From the NCBI RefSeq assembly GCF_002929535.1, contig NZ_PJJO01000054.1, positions 160,874 to 224,873 on the forward strand: a DNA stretch of 64,000 nt, given 5' to 3'. Every line of letters starts with the position of its first letter. Position 1 is the first letter of the stretch. Position numbers and translations under genes: made by a program. Source of the DNA: Cryobacterium sp. Y11 (GTDB lineage Bacteria > Actinomycetota > Actinomycetes > Actinomycetales > Microbacteriaceae). Shown here in pieces: positions 25,054 to 34,180 of this stretch. The notes beneath the pieces are model-generated. The model did not search any database. It saw only the letters and a program-made list of their open reading frames with translations, and was not told the origin of the DNA.

Positions 25054-26615
25054 TAGTTCTCCTTTGCTGTGCCGCGGATGCCCGATAGCAGCACCGCGGG
25101 CACCATCGCCACGAGCACGAGCGCCGCAGCGTACGGCGCCGCTGCACCGAATTCAAACAGGGCCGTGCGACTCCACAACTCGGTCGCGAGCGTCGACACG
25201 CCCGTCGGCCGCAGCAGCAGCGTCGCCGGCAATTCTTTCATGGCCGAGATGGCAACGAGCAGTGCGCCGATCGCAATGCCGGGCAGGGCGAGGCGCGCGG
25301 TGACTCGCCACCAGGTCTGAAACGGGGATAGACCGAGCATGCGCGAGACGTCGCCGAGGCTCGCCGGCACGGCCGCGATGCCGCTGCGCACGCTGCCGAT
25401 GGCGCGTGGCATGAACAAGACGACATAGGCGAAGACCAGCACGATCGACGTTTGGTAGAACATCGGAACGGCGGCCAGCGCAAAGAATACGAGCGAGAGG
25501 CCCACGACAATGCCGGGCAGGGCGTGGCCGAGAAAGCCGACGGCTTCGATCATGGCGACCAGTCTCCCCGTGTATCGGGCCGCGAGGGCGGCGATCGGCA
25601 AGGCCACGAGCACGGCGACCACTGCGGCGACGAGGGCGAGTCCGAGGGTCGCACCGATCGCTTCCAACAGCCGGGGCACGTCGATGGCGCGCAGGGTTTC
25701 GGCCTCGAGCAGGCGACTGAGCAGTCCAACTACCGGAACCACGACCCCGGCGAGCGGCGCGGCGACGAGCAGACCGACATAGACGGCGCCGTATTTTCCG
25801 GGCGCGCGGGTCGGCATGGTGCTGCGACCGGGAACGCTGGAGACCTGGCGGCGGCTTCGGCGTTCGCCAGCCACGACCACGAGCGCGAGCACGACCAGCA
25901 CGAGGGCGAGCAGGGCGGCCTGGTTGCGGTCGAAACTCGCGCCGTAGGCGGCATTGATTCCCCAGGTGAGCGTCTGAAAACGCAGCATCGAGACCAGCCC
26001 GAAGTCGCTCAGCGAGTAGAGGCAGACCAGCAGCGCCCCGGCGATCGCGGCCGGTCGAATTTGCGGCCAGGTCGCCGCAGTAAAGGCACGCAGCGGACCG
26101 CGCCCCAGCGTGCGGGCTACCGATTCCAGATCAGCGGATGCCCCCCGCAGCGCCGCCGCGACCGGCAGCGTCACGTAGGGGGTACAGACCATGGTCATGA
26201 CGAACCAACTTGCCCAGAATCCGTTCATGCTCGGAAACCAGACCAGCCAACCGTAAGCGGCGAGGTAGCTCGGCACCGCGAGTGGCAGCGCCGAGACCAG
26301 CAGTAGTGTGCGCTGGAATGGCAAGCGGATGCGGGTGAGAATCCAGGCGCAGATCGTGCCGAGCACGAGGCAGGACAGGGTGACGGCCGCTGCGAGCAGC
26401 ACGGTGTTGATCGTGAGCTGCAGCACCCGGGGGCGCACCAGGGTGGCGAGCAGTTCGGTCAGGCCAGCCTCGGTCGTGCGCACGACGAGGTAAACCAGGG
26501 GAATGGCGGCCGTAGCAGCGCAGAGGGCGGCGAGCAGCACGAGCCAGGGCGGCGCGCCGAGGCGGCACCGCGCTGGCGCGGCGGGTTCTGTGGGCGGGAT
26601 CAGCAGCTCGGTCAT
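25053..26615 (-). CDS. Ferric-iron ABC transporter permease (FbpB-like)
   Basis: A 520-residue inner-membrane subunit containing two fused permease halves with about 12 helices, as in Fbp/Sfu iron importers. Both halves have the EAA loop: LESVARTLGRGPLRAFTAATWPQIRPA and LGDVSRMLGLSPFQTWWRVTARLALPGI. It lies between its binding-protein gene (201 bases upstream) and its ATPase gene (overlapping). It moves Fe3+ delivered by the lipoprotein into the cytoplasm. Confidence 0.93.
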   Translation of the reverse strand: MTELLIPPTEPAAPARCRLGAPPWLVLLAALCAATAAIPLVYLVVRTTEAGLTELLATLVRPRVLQLTINTVLLAAAVTLSCLVLGTICAWILTRIRLPFQRTLLLVSALPLAVPSYLAAYGWLVWFPSMNGFWASWFVMTMVCTPYVTLPVAAALRGASADLESVARTLGRGPLRAFTAATWPQIRPAAIAGALLVCLYSLSDFGLVSMLRFQTLTWGINAAYGASFDRNQAALLALVLVVLALVVVAGERRSRRQVSSVPGRSTMPTRAPGKYGAVYVGLLVAAPLAGVVVPVVGLLSRLLEAETLRAIDVPRLLEAIGATLGLALVAAVVAVLVALPIAALAARYTGRLVAMIEAVGFLGHALPGIVVGLSLVFFALAAVPMFYQTSIVLVFAYVVLFMPRAIGSVRSGIAAVPASLGDVSRMLGLSPFQTWWRVTARLALPGIAIGALLVAISAMKELPATLLLRPTGVSTLATELWSRTALFEFGAAAPYAAALVLVAMVPAVLLSGIRGTAKEN

Positions 26616-26816
26616 GCGAGCGGCCCGGCTTCTCGAGGAGCGACCAACGGCATGGTCAGGCGGGGCTGTGCGTGGCGGATGGGGCGATGAGCGGGGGTGG
26701 GCGCGCTAGCCCACGCCGGGGCATCCGCTTGTTGCGGTCGTCGCGTGCGGCACGCGACAGAGGGTATGGCGCGGCTGCCGACCTGAGCCAACACCCGCGC
26801 CTTCACTGCTTCTATG

Positions 26817-27857
26817 TTAGATCAGGCCGTGCTTGCCGAGCAGGGCCTGGGTGTCTGCGAGGGTGTCAAGGTCGGCCAGGTCGAGGTCGGGGTTGACCAG
26901 TGACTCAAGCGCTGGCAGTCCAGCCGGGGCTTCGACGCCGGCCAAGAGCGGATACTCGTAGGTTTCGTCGACGAAGTACTGCTGCGCCTCGGCACCGATG
27001 AGGTAGTCGATGAACTCAAGGGCGTCGGCATCCTGGGCGGCGCCGGCGAGCAGGCCAGCGCCGGTGACGTTGACGATTGAGCCAGCGTCGCCAGCCTCCG
27101 GGTAGGAGAGCTGGGCGCGCATGTTGGCCTCGCCCGTTTCGGCGGCCTGGGCGAACCAGTAGTAGTGATTGATCAGTCCGGCCTGGATGACCCCGTCGTT
27201 GACGGCGGCGAGAATGGCGCGGTTGTTGTCGAAGATGACCGGGCTATTGGCGGCGACGGCGGCGACCCACTCATCGGCGGCGTCTTCGCCGTTCAGCACC
27301 CGATAGGCGGTGACGAAGGCCTGGAAGCTCGCGTTGGTCGGCGCGATGCCGAATTTTCCGGCCCAGGCCGGGTCGGTGAATGCATCGACGCTTGGAGGCA
27401 CCTCGGCCGCGCTCATCGCCTCGCTATCGTAGGTGATCACGCGAGCCCGCCCGGTGACGCCGACCCAGGTGTCATCGGTCGAGGTGAATCCTGCGGGGAC
27501 CTTGTCGGTGGTTTCGGCCGGCAAGGTGGCGAACAGGTCGGCGTTACTGAGGGCGCCGAGCGCTCCGGCATCTTGGGCGAGGAAGACCTGGGCGGGGGTG
27601 GCGTCGCCCTCTTCGAGCAGCAGGGCGCCGAGCTCGGCCGTGTTGCCGTACCGCACCTCGACGCTGATGCCGCTCTGCTCTTCGAACTGGTCGATCAGGG
27701 GCTGCACGAGCGCTTCGTCGCGACCCGAATAGAGGGTGAAGGCGTTGTCGCTGGTTTCGGTGGCTGTCGCTGCCGGTTCGGCGGCCTGCGTGCAACCGGA
27801 GAGGGCAAGAACGGTGGCGCCGGCAACGAGGGCGGCGACAGAAAGGGGGATGCGCAT
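26817..27857 (-). CDS. Ferric-iron ABC transporter substrate-binding lipoprotein
   Basis: A 346-residue FbpA/FutA-type receptor. The lipobox is VLALSGC (Cys22). The mature part begins FTLYSGRDEALVQPLIDQFEEQSGISVEVRYG, the classic ferric-binding protein opening. It contains LINHYYWFAQA, whose adjacent tyrosines match iron-ligand positions in this family. It is first in the binding-protein, permease, ATPase order. A DtxR-like box ends 30 bases upstream of the start, suggesting repression by iron. Confidence 0.93.
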   Translation of the reverse strand: MRIPLSVAALVAGATVLALSGCTQAAEPAATATETSDNAFTLYSGRDEALVQPLIDQFEEQSGISVEVRYGNTAELGALLLEEGDATPAQVFLAQDAGALGALSNADLFATLPAETTDKVPAGFTSTDDTWVGVTGRARVITYDSEAMSAAEVPPSVDAFTDPAWAGKFGIAPTNASFQAFVTAYRVLNGEDAADEWVAAVAANSPVIFDNNRAILAAVNDGVIQAGLINHYYWFAQAAETGEANMRAQLSYPEAGDAGSIVNVTGAGLLAGAAQDADALEFIDYLIGAEAQQYFVDETYEYPLLAGVEAPAGLPALESLVNPDLDLADLDTLADTQALLGKHGLI

Positions 27858-28276
27858 GGGACTCCAGAGACGAGGGCTTGAAGGACTAAGGCAAGGCTAC
27901 GCTAAGTTGCTCCGGGGAGCGAATCGGCAGGGTGCGGAGTCGGTCGGGTGATCCTGAACCCACGACGTGGCAATGAGGGTATGTACCGGCACCCCGGCGC
28001 TCACGGGCCACAGCTGGCAGCTCGCCAACGAAGCTCGACTTTTATAAGATCGCCAGGCACTACGCGCGCAGCGTTCGACGATACGGGCGTCTAAAAAGTG
28101 CAATACAGGCATCCGCTCTACATTCGCCCGCGATTTTCTCCGCGCTCTCGGGGCCGTATCGGCGCGGAAAGCGCCACCGCCCAGATCGCCGCAATTTATG
28201 TCATCGGCCCGCACCGTAATCGTTGTAGCGTTGAAACACCCACCCTGAGGCCTCCCGCCCGCCGCTTGAGGAGCAC
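27858..28276. other. Intergenic region between iron importer and MFS gene
   Basis: It contains the DtxR-like box near its left end and GAGGAG just before the MFS start at its right end. No coding frame in the middle is supportable. Confidence 0.4.
27887..27905. promoter_or_regulatory. DtxR/IdeR-like iron box
   Basis: TAAGGCAAGGCTACGCTAA matches the 19-base DtxR/IdeR consensus TTAGGTTAGGCTAACCTAA at 14 positions by eye. It lies 30 bases upstream of the ferric-binding lipoprotein gene. Iron-loaded DtxR bound here would shut off the importer. Confidence 0.7.
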
Positions 28277-29524
28277 ATGACCTCCGCTAAACCCCCTGTG
28301 GCCATTGAAGTCACGCGTCCGGCCCTGATCGGCTGGCGCAACGCAGTGTTTGCGGCATTCTTCGTCTCCGGGCTGGGCCTGGCCAGCTGGATGTCGCGCG
28401 TTCCCGCCGTGCGCGACGGCCTCGTGCTCGATACCGCTCAGGTCGGCGTTCTCATCTTCGGTCTCTCGGCTGGTTCGGTGCTCGGCCTGCTCATCGCCGC
28501 TGCCCTGCTCGCCCGCCTCGGCGCACGCCGCGCCATGCTGGTCAGTGTCTCCCTGTCGGCCACCGGCCTCGTGCTGATGGGCGTCGGCGTCAGCTTCGTG
28601 CCATCGGCCCCGTTCGTGTTCGCAGCTCTCGCCGTCTTCGGCGTTGGCATGGGATCGCTCGACGTCATGATGAACGTCGAGGGCGCGGGGGCCGAGGGGG
28701 CCATCGGCCGCACGCTGATGCCACTCATGCACGCCTGCTTCAGCCTCGGAACGGTGGTCGGCGCGCTCGGCGGCGCCGCGGCATCCGCTCTCGACATCTC
28801 GGTATTTTGGCACCTATTAGTCATCGCGGTTCTGGTTGTGGGCACGATCGTCGTGGCCGTGCGCTTTCTCCCGGCCGGCATCGACATGAAAACGGATACC
28901 CCCACACTCACCCGGCGACAGCGATTGCGGCCGCGTGACGGCCTCGCCGTCTGGCGCGATCGCAAACTACTGCTGATCGGCCTCATTGTTCTCGGCATGA
29001 CCTTCGCCGAGGGCTCGGCGAACGATTGGCTGGCCCTCGCCTCGGTCGATGGACACGGCCTCAGCAACACCGACGGCGCGATCGTGTTCGGCGTGTTCGT
29101 GGCCGCGATGACCGTGGGCCGAGTGATCGGCGGGCCACTGCTCGACCGGTTCGGCCGGGTGCTCGTGCTGCGCGCCTGCGCCGGAATCGGCATCGCCGGG
29201 CTCGTGCTGTTCATCCTCGCGCCGAACATCCCAGTGGCCTATATCGGAACGATCCTCTGGGGCATCGGTGCTTCGCTCGGATTTCCGGTGGGAATGTCGG
29301 CGGCGGCCGACGACACCAAGAATGCGGCGGCACGGGTGAGCGCCGTGGCCATCATTGGCTACGGGGCTTTTCTGGTCGGGCCGCCGGTGCTCGGTTTGCT
29401 CGGCGACGCCTGGGGCATTCTCAACGCGCTGTACCTCGTGTTGGTGCTGATGGTGCTGGCGGGGCTGGCGGCCCCGGCGGCGCGACCGGCATCCGGTGCA
29501 CCCGTTTCGGGCTCGCGCGGTTAA
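28277..29524 (+). CDS. MFS transporter, YbjJ-like
   Basis: A 415-residue, 12-helix major-facilitator protein. It opens IGWRNAVFAAFFVSGLGLASWMSRVPAVRDGL, with GSLDVMMNVEGAGAEGAIGRTLMPLMHACFSLGTVVGAL, matching the YbjJ subfamily. The ATG at 28277 follows GAGGAG at good spacing. nucS starts 9 bases after the stop, so they may be co-transcribed. Substrate unknown. Confidence 0.88.
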   Translation: MTSAKPPVAIEVTRPALIGWRNAVFAAFFVSGLGLASWMSRVPAVRDGLVLDTAQVGVLIFGLSAGSVLGLLIAAALLARLGARRAMLVSVSLSATGLVLMGVGVSFVPSAPFVFAALAVFGVGMGSLDVMMNVEGAGAEGAIGRTLMPLMHACFSLGTVVGALGGAAASALDISVFWHLLVIAVLVVGTIVVAVRFLPAGIDMKTDTPTLTRRQRLRPRDGLAVWRDRKLLLIGLIVLGMTFAEGSANDWLALASVDGHGLSNTDGAIVFGVFVAAMTVGRVIGGPLLDRFGRVLVLRACAGIGIAGLVLFILAPNIPVAYIGTILWGIGASLGFPVGMSAAADDTKNAAARVSAVAIIGYGAFLVGPPVLGLLGDAWGILNALYLVLVLMVLAGLAAPAARPASGAPVSGSRG

Positions 29525-29533
29525 GCTCGACCA

Positions 29534-30229
29534 GTGCGCCTTGTAATTGCGAAATGTTCCGTTGACTATGCCGGGCGTCTCAACGCGCACCTGCCACTGG
29601 CCACCCGCCTACTCATGATCAAGAGCGACGGCAGCGTGCTCGTGCACTCCGACGGCGGCTCATACAAACCGCTCAACTGGATGAGCCCGCCGTGTTCGGT
29701 CACCATCTCCGAACCCGACAGTGATCAAGCGGATGCCGGCATCACCGCCCTCTGGACGGTCACCCACGCCAAGACCGCCGACCAACTCGTGGTCAGCATC
29801 TACGACGTGCAGCACGACTCGGCGCACGAGCTCGGCTTCGATCCCGGCCTGATCAGGGACGGCGCCGAGTCGCACCTGCAGAAGCTGCTGGCCGAGCACA
29901 TTCACCTGCTCGGCGATGGCTTTACCTTCGTGCGTCGCGAATACATGACCGCGATCGGACCGGTTGATATTCTCGCGCAGGATGCCGCCGGCCAATCCGT
30001 CGCAGTAGAGCTGAAGCGGAATGGTGATATTGACGGGGTCGAGCAGCTCACGCGCTACCTCGAACTGATGAACCGCGACCCGCATTTGGCGCCGGTCAGT
30101 GGGGTTTTTGCCGCACAGACGATTAAACCGCAGGCTCGCAGGCTCGCGGAGGATCGCGGCATCCGCTGCCTGCTACTCGATTACGACGCCATGCGCGGAC
30201 TCGACGACACGGCATCGAAGTTGTTCTAG
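29534..30229 (+). CDS. nucS: Mismatch-specific endonuclease NucS (EndoMS)
   Basis: Cuts both strands at mismatches and provides the non-canonical mismatch repair of Actinobacteria, which lack MutS/MutL. It has 231 residues with a GTG start. The N-terminal dimerisation domain reads [21 protein letters not shown]. The C-terminal nuclease domain carries the acidic/lysine catalytic set in [21 protein letters not shown] (Asp, Glu and Lys), with [15 protein letters not shown] next. The C-terminus ends in a short tail (ASKLF) like the beta-clamp-interacting tails of this family. It supports placing the organism in Actinobacteria. Confidence 0.96.
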   Translation: MRLVIAKCSVDYAGRLNAHLPLATRLLMIKSDGSVLVHSDGGSYKPLNWMSPPCSVTISEPDSDQADAGITALWTVTHAKTADQLVVSIYDVQHDSAHELGFDPGLIRDGAESHLQKLLAEHIHLLGDGFTFVRREYMTAIGPVDILAQDAAGQSVAVELKRNGDIDGVEQLTRYLELMNRDPHLAPVSGVFAAQTIKPQARRLAEDRGIRCLLLDYDAMRGLDDTASKLF

Positions 30230-30307
30230 ACGAGTCCAAAACCGTGGGAAAGCTGAGTAAATGGGCAAATGGGACATTTGGATGACTAACCGCTTAGGCT
30301 ATGCCGA

Positions 30308-30976
30308 ATGAACGCAACATTGACGCGCACCTGGAGCGCCATTCTCTTTGACCTCGACGGAACCATCACCGATTCCGCGCCGGCCATCACCAGCTCGCTG
30401 GCCCGCACCTTTACGCTGCTTGGCCGCCCGGTTCCCCCCGCCGCGGAGCTTCTCGCCTACGTCGGTCCGCCCATGTTCGATGCCTTTCAGGACTACGCCG
30501 GGATGACTCCCGACGAAGCCGTGGAAGCCATCGCGGTCTACCGCGCCGAATACCAGGGCGCCGCCGCGCTCGACACGGCCGTTTTTCCCGGCGTTGCCGG
30601 CCTGCTCGCGCGCATCCATGCCGCGGGCATTCCCCTCGCCCTCGCCACCAGCAAGCCCGAGCTCAGCGCTGTTGCCATTCTCACGCACTTCAACCTCGCC
30701 CAGTACTTCACGGCAACCGTCGGCGCCTCCGCCGATGACACCCGCAGCAACAAGGCCGACATCGTCGCCGAGGCGCTCGCCCGCCTGGCCGCGACCGGCG
30801 TCGACGCGAGCGGCGCCGTCCTGGTCGGCGACCGCAGCTACGATGCCCTCGGCGCGCGGGCCAATGGCATTCCGGCGATTCTAGTGGAGTGGGGCTACGG
30901 CTCCCCGGCCGAGGCCGAGGCGGCAACAGCGGTCGTGCACTCGACCGACCAGCTCGGCAAACTGCTGCTCGGCTAA
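30308..30976 (+). CDS. HAD-superfamily hydrolase, phosphoglycolate phosphatase-like
   Basis: A 222-residue HAD phosphatase with a helical cap. Motif I is ILFDLDGTITDS (nucleophile Asp), motif II is LATSKPE, the motif III lysine is in SNKADIV, and motif IV is VLVGDRSYDALGARANGI. The VGPPMFDAF cap resembles the Gph/PGMB group. Substrate unknown: phosphoglycolate, a nucleotide or a sugar phosphate are possible. Spacing of 78 bases from nucS leaves room for its own promoter. Confidence 0.88.
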   Translation: MNATLTRTWSAILFDLDGTITDSAPAITSSLARTFTLLGRPVPPAAELLAYVGPPMFDAFQDYAGMTPDEAVEAIAVYRAEYQGAAALDTAVFPGVAGLLARIHAAGIPLALATSKPELSAVAILTHFNLAQYFTATVGASADDTRSNKADIVAEALARLAATGVDASGAVLVGDRSYDALGARANGIPAILVEWGYGSPAEAEAATAVVHSTDQLGKLLLG

Positions 30977-31052
30977 TTTTTAGAAGTTGAAACCGGGCCC
31001 GGACCCGGACGGATTTCTGGTCACGGCAGCGCGGGCATCCGCTCACGCACAA

Positions 31053-31080
31053 GTGCCGCCCCGCAGAAGCGGGACGGCAC
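31053..31080. terminator. Hairpin terminator between HAD gene and hxlA
   Basis: GTGCCGCCCCGC and GCGGGACGGCAC pair with one mismatch around AGAA, 18 bases beyond the hxlA stop and about 76 bases beyond the converging HAD gene. Probably bidirectional. Confidence 0.7.
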
Positions 31081-31098
31081 TGAGTTCAAGCTGTGCGA

Positions 31099-31722
31099 CT
31101 AGATAATCGCGGCGCGCAGGGCGGCAGCGGCAGCGGCCGGGTCCTCGGCGCCGTAGATCGCTCCACCGGCAACGGCAACCGTTGCTCCGGCGCGCTGCAC
31201 CGAGGCGATGGTCGACAGGTTTACGCCGCCGGCAAGGGAGAACGGAACCTTAGCGGTCTCGCCCTGGTTGAGCAGCGTGGTGAGCGAGAAGCCGGGCTCG
31301 GCCTGCTCGTCGAGTCCAGCGTGCATCTCGACGAACTGGGCGCCGAGCGCGGTGACCTCGCGGGCGCGGGTGACCTTGTCGGCAACGCCGATGAGGTCAA
31401 CGACGATGCCCTTGCCGTGCTTGGTTGCGGCGGCGACGGCTCCGATGATGGTGCTGTCACCGGCCGTGCCGAGCACGGTCACAAGGTCGGCGCCGGCGGT
31501 GAAGGCGATGTCAGCTTCGAGCTCGCCGGCATCCATCGTCTTGAGGTCGGCGAAGACGATCTTGTCGGGGTGCGCGGCCTTGATCGCGGTGACGGCGCGC
31601 AGGCCCTCTGCCTTGATCAGCGGGGTGCCGAGCTCGATGATGTCGACGTGCGGGGCAACCTGAGCGGCCAGCGTGAGCGCGGCTTCGGTGGTCAATACGT
31701 CCATTGCTACCTGGAGCTTCAT
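31099..31722 (-). CDS. hxlA: 3-hexulose-6-phosphate synthase
   Basis: Aldol condensation of formaldehyde with ribulose 5-phosphate in the ribulose monophosphate pathway. It has 207 residues and an orotidine decarboxylase-like barrel: MKLQVAMDVL, VDIIELGTPLIKAEGL, KIVFADLKTMDAGELEAD, and the phosphate-binding end VPFSLAGGVN with VAVAGGAIYG. It is downstream of hxlB (58-base gap) in one operon. Used for formaldehyde detoxification or, run in reverse, to make ribulose 5-phosphate. Confidence 0.95.
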   Translation of the reverse strand: MKLQVAMDVLTTEAALTLAAQVAPHVDIIELGTPLIKAEGLRAVTAIKAAHPDKIVFADLKTMDAGELEADIAFTAGADLVTVLGTAGDSTIIGAVAAATKHGKGIVVDLIGVADKVTRAREVTALGAQFVEMHAGLDEQAEPGFSLTTLLNQGETAKVPFSLAGGVNLSTIASVQRAGATVAVAGGAIYGAEDPAAAAAALRAAII

Positions 31723-31780
31723 GGGGTTCTACTTTCTATTAGTGATTAAGAGTGGAAAGTTTTGGGAAAAGGTGCGCGCC

Positions 31781-32365
31781 CTATTCGAGGTTGGCGTGAC
31801 GCGGCCACAGCTGTTCGGCCGTAGAACCGCTCGCCTGCCAGAGCGTGTGAAACAGTGCGTCACCGACGAGCAGCACGGCCTGCTCGAACAGGCCGCCCGA
31901 ATACTGGGCCGACACCTGACCCGCGTGGTCCTGCTTGGCGGCCGCGGGAATGACCACGGTCACGGCGGCAAGCCGCCCCAGCGGTGACTCGGGCGCCGTG
32001 GTCAGCGCGAGAATGCTCGCGCCCACGCCGTGAGCCGTCTCAGCGGCGCGCACGATGGCGCCCGTCGTTCCGGATCCGCTGGCCATCAGCAACAAATCAC
32101 CGGAAGCAATCGCCGGGCTGGTCACCTCGCCGACCACGTGTACGTCCAGACCGAGGTGCATGAGGCGCATCGCGGTCATTTTCAGCGCCAACCCAGAGCG
32201 GCCGGCACCGAGCACAAACACTCGGGGCGCCGCAGCGATTAGGCTTGCCGCGTCATCCAGCGTTGAAGCGGATGCCGACCGCAACGCGTCGACGACGCGG
32301 CTGTTCTCGGCGAAAATGAGGCCGAGCGCATCCGCTGCTGCTGGGGTAGTTGTGTTTGCGGTCAT
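31781..32365 (-). CDS. hxlB: 6-phospho-3-hexuloisomerase
   Basis: Isomerises 3-hexulose 6-phosphate to fructose 6-phosphate. It has 194 residues and a single SIS domain: VFVLGAGRSGLALKMTAMRLMHLG, GDLLLMASGSGTTGAIVRAAE, and the C-terminal helix QYSGGLFEQAVLLVGDAL. It is the first gene of the hxlB-hxlA operon and divergent (113-base gap) from an ATPase-LuxR regulator that probably controls it. Confidence 0.95.
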   Translation of the reverse strand: MTANTTTPAAADALGLIFAENSRVVDALRSASASTLDDAASLIAAAPRVFVLGAGRSGLALKMTAMRLMHLGLDVHVVGEVTSPAIASGDLLLMASGSGTTGAIVRAAETAHGVGASILALTTAPESPLGRLAAVTVVIPAAAKQDHAGQVSAQYSGGLFEQAVLLVGDALFHTLWQASGSTAEQLWPRHANLE

Positions 32366-32478
32366 AGGTCAATACTCCACTCCGTCGAGCGGTGATGCTG
32401 CCCGCCAAAGGAATGGTTTAACTACCCAAACGGATGGCTTCGAGCGGGCATCGGGGATGGCTCGGGTAGGCTTCACTC

Positions 32479-33336
32479 ATGACGTTCTCCGCCCCCTTCC
32501 CCGAGCTCGGCACCCGCCCTGCCGATTCGTCCGTGCAGACCGCGCGCACCGTGGCCGCCGAACGCTCCAAACTCATCGCCGACCTCACCGACGCGCACGC
32601 GACCACGCTGGAGTCCCTACTCGCCGTGCTGCGCTCGGGCAGCACGAGCGACACAGCCGCACGCCAGAAGGCAACGGAGCTCGCCGCGGCCGCGATGGTA
32701 GCGCTGCGCGCCGTGAGCGACCTCGATCGCAGCCTCACCGAGGAGCCCGTCGCCCGCGCCTTCGAACGCCTCAAAAACGACCTCCAACCACTTGTGCGCT
32801 TTGGTGACCTCGACGTTCAGTTCATCGAGCCGCCCGTGAATGGAAGGGCGCTGCCCGGCGAGGTCGCCCATGAAGCCCGCGCTATCGTGCGCGGTGCCGT
32901 GCTGGCCCTGGTCGAGCAGGCCGGGGTGGCCCGGGTGCGCGTGCAGTGGAGCTGCGACGGCAGCAACCTGCTCATTCACATTCGCGACGATGGCCCTGGC
33001 GACCTCGACGCTGAGGTACCGAGCGTGCGCCAACTCGCCGCCCGCGTCGTCGCGCTCAGCGGCACCCTCAACGTGGAGGCGACAGCGGGTTGGGGCTCGG
33101 AGATGGCCGTGTCGCTTCCACTCGACGCGCCGACAGCATCCGTCACCGCCGCAGCGGCCTGGGGACTCAGCCCGCGCGAACGCGGCGTGCTCGAACTCGT
33201 CGCTTCCGGAGCACGCAACAAGGCAATCGCCGAAGCCCTGACCATCAGTGAGAACACCGTGAAGTTTCACGTTGCCAATCTGCTGCGCAAGGTCGGCGCC
33301 TCGACCCGCGCCGAACTCGCCGCTCTCGCCCGCTGA
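32479..33336 (+). CDS. Kinase-like ATPase fused to LuxR helix-turn-helix
   Basis: A 285-residue regulator. Residues 1-110 are helical (AERSKLIADLTDAHATTLESLL), recalling a dimerisation-histidine segment. Residues 115-212 look like a GHKL ATPase: GEVAHEARAIVRGAVLALVEQAG as the N-box-like helix, LLIHIRDDGPGD as the G1-like box and TAGWGSEMAVSLPL as the end. Residues 220-285 are a LuxR-type DNA-binding domain (LSPRERGVLELVASGARNKAIAEALTISENTVKFHVANLLRKVGA). There is no receiver domain. Its divergent position suggests control of hxlBA. The ATPase could sense a ligand or be degenerate. Confidence 0.8.
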   Translation: MTFSAPFPELGTRPADSSVQTARTVAAERSKLIADLTDAHATTLESLLAVLRSGSTSDTAARQKATELAAAAMVALRAVSDLDRSLTEEPVARAFERLKNDLQPLVRFGDLDVQFIEPPVNGRALPGEVAHEARAIVRGAVLALVEQAGVARVRVQWSCDGSNLLIHIRDDGPGDLDAEVPSVRQLAARVVALSGTLNVEATAGWGSEMAVSLPLDAPTASVTAAAAWGLSPRERGVLELVASGARNKAIAEALTISENTVKFHVANLLRKVGASTRAELAALAR

Positions 33337-33500
33337 CTTGGGCGCCGGCACGCCCGGCTCCCTTCCATCGTTCTACCGCAGACCGACAACCCTGCACGAA
33401 CACCCCACGAGGGCTGTGGGTCCTTCGCACCGGGCCCGGAAACCTCGCCGCAGACCACCCGAGCAGGGTTTTCCCATGGTGCCGGCACCAAGATGCCGCC

Positions 33501-34079
33501 ATGACTCCCGCGAACGTGACCCTGCGCCTGGTTCGCCCCGACGATGGCGAGCCGCACCCCACCACCTCCCGTAGCACCTCCACGCGGTCTCGCCGGCATC
33601 GCAAGATCGTGATCGGGCTGGCCATCCTCTGGCTGGCGATGGCAGTCCTGGCCTGCGTGCTGCTGCTCACCGCCACAAAGCCCAGCACCCCGTTCGGCGA
33701 TACCGCCGTCGTACCGGGCGGACTGGCTCGCGTTAGCGCGGTCATTCCGCTGGAATCCGACGGCTGGGTCGCGCCGAACGCTGGCACCCTGCTCACCAGC
33801 CCCCTGCAGCCGGGATCCCACCGCGTGCGCATCCTGCTCGAGCTGAGTGCACCGGATGCTGCCGGCCTGGTTTTTCACGCGGCCGACTACTCCCTATCCG
33901 GCCTCGGTTCCCGATCAACCGCGCTCTGGGTCGATCCGGCGGAGCAGACCGCCGCCGCCGGGGCATCCGTTGTGGCGACCCTGGTCTTTGAGATCCCCAA
34001 CCAGGCCACCGCGCTGGTGCTGGACGGGCCGCACGGCGCCCGTCTCTCACTCGGCACCGCACACCACACGTCATCCTGA
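33501..34079 (+). CDS. Single-pass membrane protein, unknown function
   Basis: A 192-residue hypothetical protein. A basic cytoplasmic head (STRSRRHRK) is followed by one membrane helix (IVIGLAILWLAMAVLACVLLL), then an extracytoplasmic domain of about 130 residues with alternating hydrophobic pattern (VPGGLARVSAVIP, HRVRILLELS, VVATLVFEIPNQA) suggesting a beta sandwich. No family recognised. It precedes the SARP gene by 101 bases with two hairpins between, so it may belong to that cluster as a sensor or envelope partner. Confidence 0.7.
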   Translation: MTPANVTLRLVRPDDGEPHPTTSRSTSTRSRRHRKIVIGLAILWLAMAVLACVLLLTATKPSTPFGDTAVVPGGLARVSAVIPLESDGWVAPNAGTLLTSPLQPGSHRVRILLELSAPDAAGLVFHAADYSLSGLGSRSTALWVDPAEQTAAAGASVVATLVFEIPNQATALVLDGPHGARLSLGTAHHTSS

Positions 34080-34085
34080 TACGTT

Positions 34086-34140
34086 CCCCCAAATTGGGGG
34101 TGTTTGCCTACTCCACACGCGGCTTTCCCCCACGCGGGGG
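34086..34140. terminator. Two C-run/G-run hairpins between membrane-protein and SARP genes
   Basis: CCCCCAAATTGGGGG at 34086-34100 is a perfect palindrome apart from its central base. CCCCCACGCGGGGG at 34127-34140 is a second hairpin. They may terminate the upstream gene or form operators for the SARP promoter. Confidence 0.5.
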
Positions 34141-34180
34141 AGCGAGCACCATGGTCGCATTCCAATAGTGGAGGTTCGCA

